A DNA stretch of 64,000 bases from JBFYTX01 sp963739515 (GCA_963739515.1 CAVUAO010000003.1:62001-126000); one strand, 5' to 3'. Shown: positions 43,362 through 51,614, counted from the first letter of the stretch. The notes: generated from the sequence alone by a model not told the origin. A program made the numbers and translations.

Positions 43362-45848
43362 ATGAGGGCCATAAACAGGGTATTGGAAAAAATAAAATTT
43401 AACGCATGGGGCGGCTATCTCTTCGCGATAGTCATGGTAATTTTAGCCACCTGGTTCAAACAGCTGGCGCAGCCGAATGTTATTCCCGCCGATGTGCCCA
43501 TTCTTTATATACTGGCAATCGTCCTGACCGCTTTTTTCTTCGGTCTCGGCCCTTCTATCCTGGGTTGTATCCTGAGCGTGGTTGCCTACGATTACTATTT
43601 CATAGTACCGCTCCACAGTTTTCTTTCGTTCCATGTTCAAGAAGTGCCCATATTAATCATATTATTATTCGTCGGCGTAGTTATCAGCTTCTTATCATCC
43701 AGACTTCGTAAAAAAACCGAGGAGGCTACGCGAGAGGCCGTCGTGCGCAAGCAAAGCGAGGCGGAACTCATCTCTTACCGAGGACACCTTGAAGAACTGG
43801 TAAAAGAGCGGACCGCCGCGCTGGAAAAAGCCAACCAGGACCTGACCAGGGAAATTGCCGGGCACAAGCAGGCGGAGGAGAGGTTGCTCCAGAGCGAAGA
43901 GCGACTAGAGCGGTCACAGGAGATAGCGCACCTGGGCAGCTGGGAACTTGACCTCACGAATAACCATCTGTCGTGGTCGGATGAGGTCTACCGGATTTTC
44001 GGTTTAAAACCGCAGGAGTTTGCCGCCACCTACGAAGCCTTTCTGGAAGCCATCCACCCCGATGACCGCGCCGCAGTGGATATCGCTTATTCCAGCTCGA
44101 TACACGAGGGAAGAGACACCTACGAAATTGAGCACCGGGTGATAAATAAAGCTACCGGAGAAGTACGTTACGTTCATGAAAAATGCCAGCATGCCAGGAA
44201 TGAAAACGGGCAGGTTGTACGCTCGATAGGCATGGTCCACGATATTACCGAGCGCAAAGAGATAGAGGAAGCCCTGCAAAAGTCCTACGATAGACTGGAA
44301 ACGCGCGTCCAGGAGCGCACGGCCGATCTGGCAGAGGCCAATAAATCGCTGGCTAAGATAATAGCCGAACACAAGCTGGCCCGCGAGAGCGTCAATACCG
44401 AAAGGCGGCGATTCAACGAGGTCCTGGAGATGCTGCCGGTTTACGTCGTACTCTTAACGCCCGACTATCACGTGCCCTTTGCCAACCGCTTTTTCCGGGA
44501 GCGCTTCGGCGAGTCCGGCGGCAAGCGCTGTTACGAGTACCTCTTTAAACGCACCGAGCCGTGTGAAATTTGTGAGACCTTTAAAGTCCTCAAGACACAT
44601 AAACCACTTCACTGGGAGTGGACCGGACCGGACGGGCGAAACTACGATATCTCAGATTATCCGTTTACCGACGTCGACGGCTCGCCGCTCATCATGGAGG
44701 TGGGCATCGATGTCACCAAGCAAACGAGGGCACAGGAAGATTTACGCCAAGCCCATGACGAACTGGAGACACGCGTCCAAGAACGTACCAGGGAGCTAAG
44801 CGAAACGCGGGACTACCTGGATAACCTTTTCAACTACGCCAATGCCCCCATCATCGTGTGGAACCCCGACTTCGAGATTACGCGTTTCAACCACGCGTTC
44901 GAACGCCTTACCGGGCGCTCCGCCGAGGAGGTGCTCGGGGGAAAGCTTGATATCCTGTTTCCGGAGGATAGTCACGACGAGTCCATGAGGCACATCCGCG
45001 AAGCCACCTCCGGTGAGCGATGGGAGGTCGTGGAAATCCCTATCATGCACAAGGAGGGGAACGTCCACATCCTGCTGTGGAACTCAGCCAACCTCTACGC
45101 CGGAGACGGTAAAACGGTGGTCGCCACCATCGCCCAGGGGCAGGATATCACCGAGCGTAAAAAGACCGAGCAACTCAAAGACGAGTTTATCGGGCTCGTT
45201 TCCCACGAGCTCCGCACGCCGATGACGGTGATAAACGGTTCACTAAGGACGGCCCTATCCAAGGGCATATCACCCGAGGATAAAGAGCTGCTCCTCCAGA
45301 ACGCCATCGAAGGCGCCGGCTCGCTCTCGGCCATTCTGGAAAACCTGCTGGAGCTTTCGCGGTACCAGGCCGGCCGTCTTCAGATTCATACCGAGACCGT
45401 CCAAATCCCGACCATCGCGAAAAGCGTCATCGCCGACCTGAAAACGCGCAGCGAAGACCGCACATTCTTGATGGAATTCCCGGCTGATTTAGCAGCGGTC
45501 CAGGCCGACCCCGTGCGGGTGGAGAGGATACTCTATAACCTGCTGGAAAACGCCGTCAAATACTCCCCCGAAAAAAGCGTCATCAAGGTCTTCGCCCGCA
45601 AAGATAAGAAGATGATCGTCGCCGGAGTAACCGATAAAGGTATCGGCATTTCACGCGAAGACCAGGGGAGGATATTCGAGCTCTTCGAGCGACTGGGGGA
45701 AAAATCGAGGGCCGAGGGCCTGGGGCTGGGCTTGATGGTCTGCAAGCGGCTGGTGGAAGCCCAGGGCGGCCAGATATGGCTGGAATCGGAACCGGGCAAG
45801 GGTTCGACCTTCTATTTTTCGCTCCCGATGGATAGGAAAGCGGCTTAA
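43362..45848 (+). CDS. Membrane PAS-domain sensor histidine kinase
   Basis: 828 residues. DUF4118-like membrane part with four short helices in about 18-115; coiled coil 118-175; PAS about 180-295 (HLGSWELDLTNNHLSWSDEV); coiled coil; PAS about 345-450 with CYEYLFKRTEPCEICETF, whose three cysteines could bind metal or sense redox; PAS about 475-595; HisKA with His615 in VSHELRTPMTVINGS; HATPase with NLLENAVKYSP, VTDKGIGIS and GLGLGLMVCKRLV. Candidate partner of the response regulators at 45866-46231 and 46575-47273. Confidence 0.92.
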   Translation: MRAINRVLEKIKFNAWGGYLFAIVMVILATWFKQLAQPNVIPADVPILYILAIVLTAFFFGLGPSILGCILSVVAYDYYFIVPLHSFLSFHVQEVPILIILLFVGVVISFLSSRLRKKTEEATREAVVRKQSEAELISYRGHLEELVKERTAALEKANQDLTREIAGHKQAEERLLQSEERLERSQEIAHLGSWELDLTNNHLSWSDEVYRIFGLKPQEFAATYEAFLEAIHPDDRAAVDIAYSSSIHEGRDTYEIEHRVINKATGEVRYVHEKCQHARNENGQVVRSIGMVHDITERKEIEEALQKSYDRLETRVQERTADLAEANKSLAKIIAEHKLARESVNTERRRFNEVLEMLPVYVVLLTPDYHVPFANRFFRERFGESGGKRCYEYLFKRTEPCEICETFKVLKTHKPLHWEWTGPDGRNYDISDYPFTDVDGSPLIMEVGIDVTKQTRAQEDLRQAHDELETRVQERTRELSETRDYLDNLFNYANAPIIVWNPDFEITRFNHAFERLTGRSAEEVLGGKLDILFPEDSHDESMRHIREATSGERWEVVEIPIMHKEGNVHILLWNSANLYAGDGKTVVATIAQGQDITERKKTEQLKDEFIGLVSHELRTPMTVINGSLRTALSKGISPEDKELLLQNAIEGAGSLSAILENLLELSRYQAGRLQIHTETVQIPTIAKSVIADLKTRSEDRTFLMEFPADLAAVQADPVRVERILYNLLENAVKYSPEKSVIKVFARKDKKMIVAGVTDKGIGISREDQGRIFELFERLGEKSRAEGLGLGLMVCKRLVEAQGGQIWLESEPGKGSTFYFSLPMDRKAA

Positions 45849-45865
45849 ACTGCCGCCCGGCCTTT

Positions 45866-46231
45866 TTACTTGAGGAGCGCCCTGATTTTTTTAGCCATGT
45901 CATCGGGGTCGAACGGTTTGTGCATGAAATCGTTGGCGCCCAGGCGCATTGCTTCGTCCTGAGTCCCGGGACTGGCGCTGAAAGCGATTACGGGCAAGCC
46001 GGTAAAAGTCCGCAGTTCCTTCAACGTCCCAAAGCCATCGATGCCCGGCATAATCATATCAAGCAACAAAATATCCGGCTTTTTGGACCTCACCATGCCC
46101 AGGGCTTCCTGGCCGGAATTGGTGGTGATGACCTCAAAACCACGCAGCTTGAGGTCTATTTCGATGAACTTGAGCACTTTGGGGTGGTCATCGACCACAA
46201 GAACACATTTTTTCCTTTCCGATTCAGCCAT
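45866..46231 (-). CDS. Receiver-only response regulator
   Basis: 121 residues from ATG 46231 (GAGGTCGTTAAA upstream). Single CheY-like receiver: CVLVVDDHPKVLKFIEIDLK, phospho-Asp in ILLLDMIMPGIDGFG, Ser in AFSAS in place of the usual switch Thr/Ser, Lys in FMHKPFDPDDM. No output domain, so it may relay phosphate or act by binding. Convergent with the kinase gene. Its promoter (46286-46350) belongs to the five-member regulon set. Confidence 0.9.
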   Translation of the reverse strand: MAESERKKCVLVVDDHPKVLKFIEIDLKLRGFEVITTNSGQEALGMVRSKKPDILLLDMIMPGIDGFGTLKELRTFTGLPVIAFSASPGTQDEAMRLGANDFMHKPFDPDDMAKKIRALLK

Positions 46232-46285
46232 TTTAACGACCTCAAGCAATAATAACTTATCCGGCTCCCCTTGAAAGTTATTCTC

Positions 46286-46350
46286 ATTATATGCCTTCAA
46301 AGATAGATATTGTATAAAAAAAACAGGGAAAACATTACATATTTATTACA
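46286..46350 (-). promoter_or_regulatory. Regulon promoter 1 (minus strand)
   Basis: Reading the minus strand from 46350: TGTAATA at 0, TGTAATG at +11, TTTTAT at +31, TATAAT at +59 (46291-46286). Drives the receiver-only gene. Confidence 0.7.
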
Positions 46351-46574
46351 AACACCTACCCCTCCCTAACATAGCCACCGCACGCAGGATACGGGCCTGG
46401 CAAAACCCCAAGTCCGGCGAGCTTGATACGAAGGTATACAGCGCTTACAACGGCTACTTCGGACAAAAAAGGCCCTAAAAGCCGGCAATACTAAAAAAGA
46501 ATAAACACAATTTGACAATATCCTGTATCTATCGTTATTATTCTATTGCACTTCAATATTTGCAGGATATTATC

Positions 46575-47273
46575 GTGAAACAGATTCGCGTTCTTATAGT
46601 TGATGACGAGCCGCGCATTATCAAGTTCCTCAACCTCAAGCTCAAAACCCAGGGGTATGATGTCGTCACCGCCAGCAACGGCCGCGAAGCCCTGGAACAG
46701 GTACGGGTTCAGGAGCCAGACCTGCTGGTGCTGGACGTGGTCATGCCCGGCCTGGACGGTTTCGAGACCCTGAAACAGATACGGACATTTTCCGCGGTAC
46801 CGGTCATCATCCTCAGCGCCAGGGAAGACAACGTCGATAAAATAAAGGGACTTGACCTGGGCGCCGACGACTACCTCGCCAAGCCCTTCAACCCCGACGA
46901 GCTGGTCGCCCGCATTGAGGCCGTCCGGCGCCGCCTGGCGCCCGCCGAAGACCGCAAGGTGGTTGACTTCATCAAGCTGGGATACGTCACCATCAACCTC
47001 AAAAATCACATCGTTACCGTGGACGGGAAGGAAATACAACTGACCCGCATCGAGTGGCTCCTGCTGAGCGAACTTGCCCGGAACGCCGGCAAGCTGATGT
47101 TTTACGGGGAACTGCTGGCCAGAGTCTGGGGCCCCGAATATCGCGATGACGTACAAATATTAAGGACCTGGGTCAGCCGGCTGAGGCATAAGATAGAACA
47201 GGGCGGCAAACAACCGGTCCTCATCCACACCGTGCCTAAAACGGGCTATATGATAGACCTTCCGTCCGCCTGA
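46575..47273 (+). CDS. OmpR/PhoB-family response regulator
   Basis: 232 residues from GTG 46575 (KQIRVLIVDDEPRIIKFLN). Receiver about 1-120: phospho-Asp in LLVLDVVMPGLDGFE, Ser in ILSAR, Lys in LAKPFNPDEL. Winged helix about 130-228: IQLTRIEWLLLSELARNAGK, ILRTWVSRLRHKIEQ, LIHTVPKTGYMIDL. It sits among five promoters having 11-base-period half-sites as PhoB-family proteins bind, so it is the best local candidate regulator; this is inference. A TTGACA lies about 60 bases upstream. Confidence 0.92.
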   Translation: MKQIRVLIVDDEPRIIKFLNLKLKTQGYDVVTASNGREALEQVRVQEPDLLVLDVVMPGLDGFETLKQIRTFSAVPVIILSAREDNVDKIKGLDLGADDYLAKPFNPDELVARIEAVRRRLAPAEDRKVVDFIKLGYVTINLKNHIVTVDGKEIQLTRIEWLLLSELARNAGKLMFYGELLARVWGPEYRDDVQILRTWVSRLRHKIEQGGKQPVLIHTVPKTGYMIDLPSA

Positions 47274-47320
47274 ACTATTTCCGCGTCACATCCTTTACAT
47301 TATTTCCTCTATTTACAAAA

Positions 47321-47385
47321 TGTCATAGTTTTGTAACATTTACATCATCGATTTTATGATTTCTCCATCGCCGGTCACTTAAAAT
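47321..47385 (+). promoter_or_regulatory. Regulon promoter 2
   Basis: TGTCATA (47321), TGTAACA (47332, +11), TTTTAT (47352, +31), TAAAAT (47380, +59). Drives the HTH and selenorhodanese genes. Confidence 0.75.
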
Positions 47386-47415
47386 AACGATGTGATTACA
47401 TTACAGGATGAACCT

Positions 47416-47671
47416 ATGACCGCAGCTCATAACAATTCTCTTAATCATGTCAAAGGACTCATCGCCAAAACACTGCTGGAACACGCGGGCGATGGCAATG
47501 GCGGCACAAACCGGCTGGCGCAGCGGGACATCGCCGCGAGAGTCGGGTACGGACTGGGACACGGTCCACCTAACGCTCCAGTCCATGCAGGACGAGGGGG
47601 CCATCAGGATTGAAGGTCATCGCCTGATTATTAACAAAGGATTGCTCCAGAAGGTGGTCGGGCTAACCTAA
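47416..47671 (+). CDS. Crp-type winged-helix protein without sensor domain, frameshifted
   Basis: About 84 residues. ATG 47416 (AGGATG upstream) reads MTAAHNNSLNHVKGLIAKTL, then LAQRDIAARVG. One extra G near 47544-47546 shifts to GTDWDTVHLTLQSMQDEGAI and RIEGHRLIINKGLLQKV. The joined part matches the C-terminal DNA-binding domain of Crp/Fnr regulators (recognition helix TDWDTVHLTL). No ligand-binding half is present. Upstream of and probably co-transcribed with the selenorhodanese; a local transcription regulator is likely. Confidence 0.7.
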
Positions 47672-47710
47672 CTCCCGACGCCGGTCCGAGAAAACTGGAA
47701 GGGTATCTGA

Positions 47711-48043
47711 ATGGAAATAAAGCGGATTAGCGTTACCGAGGTCAAGAAACGGCTGGATAAAGGCGAGCCGATTTTCTTTATTGATACGAGAAATTCCACC
47801 GCCTATGGAGAATCCGACATAAAGATACCGGGAGCGGTGCGCCTCCACTACAGCGAGCTGGAACAGCACCTGGACGAGTTGCCGCGCGACCGCTTGATAA
47901 TTCCTTACTGCACCTGACATGAAGAAGCATCCAGCGCCCGTGCGGCGCAGATCCTCCTGGACCACGGCTTTAGATATGTCTTTCCCATAAAAGGTGGCTT
48001 GAACGCCTGGGTCACAGCCGGCTATCCCCTGGAACCAAAATAG
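47711..48043 (+). CDS. Predicted selenocysteine rhodanese-domain protein
   Basis: Read through TGA at 47915-47917 the protein has 110 residues: MEIKRISVTEVKKRLDKGE, FFIDTRNSTAYGESDIKIPG, LIIPYCT-U69-HEEASSARAAQIL, then GFRYVFPIKGGLNAWVTAGY, ending at 48043. Many single-domain rhodaneses have YCxC in this loop; here the second Cys is Sec, giving C67-T-U69. Without read-through the C-terminal half of the fold is missing. A perfect hairpin follows at SECIS distance. Predicted sulfur or selenium transfer, or a redox role. Confidence 0.82.
47915..47948 (+). promoter_or_regulatory. UGA codon and predicted bacterial SECIS hairpin
   Basis: TGA 47915-47917, 16 bases, then GCGCC (47934-47938)-CGTGC-GGCGC (47944-47948). 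The 5-base loop has G at its second position and begins 21 bases after UGA. Confidence 0.72.
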
Positions 48044-48240
48044 TGAGATATGGCGGCCGCTTTTCCTACCATTAAAAAACCGGAGTTCCCGCGCGGAAGC
48101 GGTCAACATGATGGGCAGGGGAAAGACCTTCGATAATTTTCAGTCCGGCAAGCACATCCACCCCAGCCTGCCCGAGCTGATATTAAGGACATTGAACAAT
48201 CTTGAGGAAGTAAAATAACGCCGGCTTCCAGGCGATTGCG

Positions 48241-48582
48241 CTAATATATTGCCGGCGCCTCCAAGGCGTTTGTTTCTACGGGTTTGGAATATCTAACCGA
48301 CCGCCGATCTCCCCGACTCACCAGCAGGCGCAGGTCTTCCGTGACGCGGTCCACCGAACCGAGGACGGGCATCATCAGCTCGACGAGTTTCTCCCGGTCG
48401 GGGGATTCCACGATTACCAGCGTATTGGGGTGACCTTCCAGCGTATCGGTCATGATAACCCCACCGATATTGTGCAGGATTTTAAGTGCCTGTTCATATT
48501 TCTCTTCCAGGATATCCAACAGCATATAAACTCTCGCGCTCATCGGCCGACTCCCTTCAGTTTCACGAATTTCTTTATTCAT
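48241..48582 (-). CDS. Hypothetical protein with ferredoxin-like (NapD/ACT-like) pattern
   Basis: 113 residues from ATG 48582 (GGGAGACAAT upstream). The core SARVYMLLDILEEKYEQALK, ILHNIGGVIMTDTLEGHPNT and LVIVESPDREKLVELMMPVL shows a beta-alpha-beta-beta-alpha-beta pattern like Lrp dimerisation or NapD domains. No catalytic motif. Basic tail SRGDRRSVRYSKP. Second gene after the zinc-ribbon gene under a regulon promoter. Confidence 0.6.
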   Translation of the reverse strand: MNKEIRETEGSRPMSARVYMLLDILEEKYEQALKILHNIGGVIMTDTLEGHPNTLVIVESPDREKLVELMMPVLGSVDRVTEDLRLLVSRGDRRSVRYSKPVETNALEAPAIY

Positions 48583-48620
48583 ATTGTCTCCCGTACCAGG
48601 ATAATTTTTAGCACTCTGCG

Positions 48621-48842
48621 TTACCAGCTGAAATAGAGGTGGCATGGCTGTTCCGAGCCGCAATTGTGATAGATCTGGTTGCCTTTCTGGGTAAACCGTC
48701 GGGTGGACATCAGGACGTCCCTTTTCAGCCAGACCGTTTGAAAGGCTTTACATCCCGGGCAGTGGGCCATGACCTCTAAAGGCTCGGTGACGTATTGCTC
48801 CCTGACACTGGAGACCCTTTCTTCTCTTACCGCTAGAGTCAT
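48621..48842 (-). CDS. Small zinc-ribbon protein
   Basis: 73 residues from ATG 48842, chosen because AAGGAG lies 7 bases upstream (an ATG two codons earlier is too close). Reads MTLAVREERVSSVREQYV, then HCPGCKAFQTVWL and IYHNCGSEQPCHLYF: Cys pairs spaced about 35 residues form a zinc ribbon. Function unknown. Its promoter is the minus-strand regulon copy at 48871-48935. Confidence 0.65.
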   Translation of the reverse strand: MTLAVREERVSSVREQYVTEPLEVMAHCPGCKAFQTVWLKRDVLMSTRRFTQKGNQIYHNCGSEQPCHLYFSW

Positions 48843-48870
48843 AGACATACTCCTTTACTTTAGTTCTCCA

Positions 48871-48935
48871 ATTTTAGTCAGCCAGCTATGGAAAAGTTAT
48901 AAAATGCAGGCCGAAAAAATAACAAAAATATGTCA
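48871..48935 (-). promoter_or_regulatory. Regulon promoter 3 (minus strand)
   Basis: Minus strand from 48935: TGACATA at 0, TGTTATT at +11, TTTTAT at +31, TAAAAT at +59 (48876-48871). Confidence 0.7.
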
Positions 48936-49022
48936 TTTATCATCTATTTTTCAGGCCTCTTACCTTTTATATAACGTCGCGGCGAATTTTACGTTAGTTC
49001 GTATTCAACAACGTCCCGGAAA

Positions 49023-49087
49023 TGTCACAATTTTGTAATCAATTCGCCCCCCGTTTTATAACTATTTCATTAGCCCGTGCCTATACT
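49023..49087 (+). promoter_or_regulatory. Regulon promoter 4
   Basis: TGTCACA (49023), TGTAATC (49034, +11), TTTTAT (49054, +31), TATACT (49082, +59). Drives glgC and possibly the two genes after it. The 287-base gap between the divergent genes holds only this promoter and copy 3. Confidence 0.75.
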
Positions 49088-49135
49088 TTTTATTGATGAC
49101 ACTGCTGACGGCGGCGAAATACCTGGAGGACTATC

Positions 49136-50350
49136 GTGGGAAAAAATGAAGTAGCGTTAATTCTCGCCGGCGGCCGCGGCAAGAGGATGGATATTCTCTG
49201 TGACCGGCGACCCAAGCCAGCTTTGCCTTTTGCGGGCAGGTTCCGCGTTATTGACTTCAGCACCAGCAACTGCATGCATTCCGGAATTTCGGACATAGGC
49301 GTCCTGGTCGATTATCAGCGGGAGCACCTGGCGGAGTACCTGGAAAGCTGGCGTTCGAACAACGGCAATAAAACCGGATTACGTATTCTGCCGCCGGACA
49401 CCGGTTCATACGCCGGGACGGCAGACGCGGTCTATCAGAACCTCGATTTTCTCAAAAACAGCGATGCCGCGCTGGTGCTGGCCGGGGACCATATTTATAA
49501 GATGGACTACCGCAAAATGCTGGATTTCCACCGCAAGATGAAAGCCCACGTTACGGTGGGGGTGGTCCGGGTACCGCTGGCCGAGACCCATCGCTTCGGC
49601 ACGGTAACCGTGGATGGCCCGGGCAGGATCACGGAGTTCCGGGAGAAATCGTCGTTAGCGCAAAGCAACCTGGCTTCCATGGGCATCTACATTTTCGATA
49701 CCGACCGGCTAGCCGCGCGGTTGCAGGAAGACGCCGGAGAGCCGGGCTCCCTGCATGACTTCGGCTATAACATCCTGCCCCGGATGGTTAAAACGGATAA
49801 GGCTTTCGCCTACGAATTCAAGGGTATCTGGCGTGATATCGGCACGGTGAAAGCTTATTACGAAGCCAACATGGAGCTCCTGGCGCCGCGGCCAAGATTC
49901 AGCCTCGATGGCAGCTGGCCGATTCTCGGTGATACTGATATTACACCGTCATTCCGAATCGGTCGGGAAGGGGCTATCGTCAATAGTCTTATCAGCCCGG
50001 GGTGCGTTATCGATGGCCGCGTCGAGAACTCAGTCCTGTCTCCCGGTGTCCGTATCGCGGAGCAGTCCGTGGTAAGAAATTCACTGATTATGGCGGATAC
50101 GTCTATCGGCTACCACAGCATCATTGACGGGTGTATACTGGATGAAGCGGTTAATATAGGCAACTTTTGCTACGTAGGGTTTGGCGCCGGGCTGGTGCCC
50201 TATAACGAGCAGATAACGATCCTGGGCAAAGAAGTGGCGGTGCCCGACCGAACCGCCATAGGCCGCCAGTGCATCGTCCGCGCCGGCACCGGTCCGGCGG
50301 CTTTCGATACGAGGCTCATCCCCTCGGGCACGACCCTGGTCCTTTCTTAA
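49136..50350 (+). CDS. glgC: Glucose-1-phosphate adenylyltransferase
   Basis: Makes ADP-glucose for glycogen. 404 residues from GTG 49136 (GGAGGACTATC upstream). Nucleotide loop LILAGGRGKRMDILCDRRPK, PFAGRFRVIDFSTSNCMHSG, AGDHIYKMDYRKML, and left-handed beta-helix repeats about 290-390 (INSLISPGCVIDGRVENSVLS style hexads). Effector-site details are not resolvable by eye. glgA/glgB are not adjacent. Its placement under a stress-type promoter suggests carbon storage as part of the same response. Confidence 0.93.
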   Translation: MGKNEVALILAGGRGKRMDILCDRRPKPALPFAGRFRVIDFSTSNCMHSGISDIGVLVDYQREHLAEYLESWRSNNGNKTGLRILPPDTGSYAGTADAVYQNLDFLKNSDAALVLAGDHIYKMDYRKMLDFHRKMKAHVTVGVVRVPLAETHRFGTVTVDGPGRITEFREKSSLAQSNLASMGIYIFDTDRLAARLQEDAGEPGSLHDFGYNILPRMVKTDKAFAYEFKGIWRDIGTVKAYYEANMELLAPRPRFSLDGSWPILGDTDITPSFRIGREGAIVNSLISPGCVIDGRVENSVLSPGVRIAEQSVVRNSLIMADTSIGYHSIIDGCILDEAVNIGNFCYVGFGAGLVPYNEQITILGKEVAVPDRTAIGRQCIVRAGTGPAAFDTRLIPSGTTLVLS

Positions 50351-50378
50351 TTAAGTATCAATTATGGAGGTGCGAAAT

Positions 50379-50711
50379 ATGGTAAAAGCAAATAAACCAC
50401 AGGAAAAGGCTAAAAAGTCGGCGACGAAAAAGCCGGTAAGTAAAAAAACCAACGGCAAGCTGCTCGCCAAGGTCCCGGCCGAATATGTTTTCTGGTGCCA
50501 TGACGGGAACATATTCACGGACATTTATGACCTGATGGAAGGTCTAAATACCATGTCCGACGAGACCTTCGCTTACCACTCCAACCTAGAGAAACACGAC
50601 TTCAGCAACTGGATAAGAGAAATTATGGGGGATGATGAGCTTGCCGATGCACTGGCCAGAGTGGCGGATAAGTCGGAAGCCGTTTCCTGCATTTATGCCA
50701 GGATAAAATAG
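50379..50711 (+). CDS. DUF5752-like protein
   Basis: 110 residues from ATG 50379 (GGAGGTGCGAAAT upstream). Lysine-rich N-terminus (about 1-32), then PAEYVFWCHDGNIFTDIYDL, MEGLNTMSDETFAYHSNLEK and DFSNWIREIMGDDELADAL, a pattern recognised from DUF5752 proteins, which often occur with glycosyl/trehalose or glycogen genes. Function unknown. It lies 28 bases after glgC, likely the same transcript. Confidence 0.75.
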   Translation: MVKANKPQEKAKKSATKKPVSKKTNGKLLAKVPAEYVFWCHDGNIFTDIYDLMEGLNTMSDETFAYHSNLEKHDFSNWIREIMGDDELADALARVADKSEAVSCIYARIK

Positions 50712-50793
50712 CGTGAGACTTCTATCCTGAGCGGCTAGTCTGTGTAAGTTCCCGCTTCCGGACCTGTGTGTGAAAGCAATTAAAGAGAAATAT

Positions 50794-51270
50794 ATGATAG
50801 ATTCCGGCACAACTATCCTTGCCCCCGACTTTACCGTCGTCGACTCCGATGGCAAGACGCTGAGGCTCTCGGACTATAAGGGGAAGAAAAGTATTGTCCT
50901 GGTGTTTAACCGCGGTTTTGTCTGACCTTATTGCCGCCGGCATATGGCGCAGTTGCGCCGGGACTATCAGAAATTCGCCGACCGGGAGGCGGAGGTCGTT
51001 GCTATCGGGCCGGAGCATGCCAAAGAGTTCGAGGAGTTCTGGCGAAGCCATGAAATGCCTTTTCCCGGCATACCCGACCCCGAGCATAATATCGCCAGGC
51101 TCTACGGCCAAAAGGTAAACCTGCTTAAACTGGGGCGCATGCCCGCCATGGTCATTATAGATAAGGAAGGCAAAATACGCTTCCGCCATTACGGAAATTC
51201 GATGAGCGATATCACCACCAATAAAGATGTTCTAGCGGTGCTCGACGACCTGGTTAAAGAACCTGCCTGA
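50794..51270 (+). CDS. Predicted selenocysteine peroxiredoxin-like (AhpC/TSA) protein
   Basis: ATG 50794, read through TGA 50923-50925: 158 residues. MIDSGTTILAPDFTVVDSDG, GKKSIVLVFNRGFV-U44-PYC47-RRHMAQL, then EVVAIGPEHAKEFEEFW, FPGIPDPEHNIARLYGQK and GRMPAMVIIDKEGKIRFRHY (cis-Pro region). U44-P-Y-C47 replaces the thioredoxin-fold CxxC. A start after the TGA (50944) would lack the first strands and active site. Hairpin at SECIS distance. A GTG at 50770 would add eight residues but has no ribosome site. Its real stop is also TGA. Confidence 0.83.
50923..50959 (+). promoter_or_regulatory. UGA codon and predicted bacterial SECIS hairpin
   Basis: TGA 50923-50925, 20 bases, then GGCGC (50946-50950)-AGTT-GCGCC (50955-50959). 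The loop begins 25 bases after UGA and has G at position 2. Confidence 0.75.
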
Positions 51271-51310
51271 TATCGGCGCCGTTTCATCCTTCCTCACTTT
51301 AATTAACCAA

Positions 51311-51375
51311 TGTCACAGTTTTGTAATTTTTGTCGTGACGATTTTATGACTATTCGATAACGGAGAAAATATAAT
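51311..51375 (+). promoter_or_regulatory. Regulon promoter 5
   Basis: TGTCACA (51311), TGTAATT (51322, +11), TTTTAT (51342, +31), TATAAT (51370, +59). Drives the DUF1059 gene and probably the envelope genes after it. Confidence 0.78.
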
Positions 51376-51407
51376 TAAAATAAGTCTTTAAAAAGGAGGC
51401 GAATGCT

Positions 51408-51578
51408 ATGCCATCGATAAAATGTAAGGACATCGGTATGACGTGCAGTTTTGAGGTAAAAGACGATGATAAGGATGAAATGATGCAGATACTTGCCCTG
51501 CACGCCGAAAAAACCCACCACCTGAAGACTATCCCGCCTGATGTGATGCAAAAAATCCAAAAAGCAATCAAGAAATAA
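51408..51578 (+). CDS. DUF1059-like small protein
   Basis: 56 residues, ATG with AAGGAGGCGAATGCT upstream. Reads MPSIKCKDIGMTCSFEVKDD, DKDEMMQILALHAEKTHHLK, then a basic end KIQKAIKK. The CxDIGMxCxFEV opening and the HAxxxH segment match DUF1059. Two Cys and several His could bind a metal. First gene after regulon promoter 5 and 36 bases before the PQQ-propeller gene. Confidence 0.8.
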   Translation: MPSIKCKDIGMTCSFEVKDDDKDEMMQILALHAEKTHHLKTIPPDVMQKIQKAIKK

Positions 51579-51614
51579 ACGGATGATTCCGTAATTCCGC
51601 GTGGAGGAAAAAAT

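Noticed and set aside
46375..46485. Short frame ending in GELDTKVYSAYNGYFGQKRP
   Set aside because: No start, no ribosome site and no recognised family; at most a gene remnant.
48052..48222. Short frame ending in LPELILRTLNNLEEVK
   Set aside because: About 40 codons with no clear start or family; may be a remnant, not supportable as a gene.
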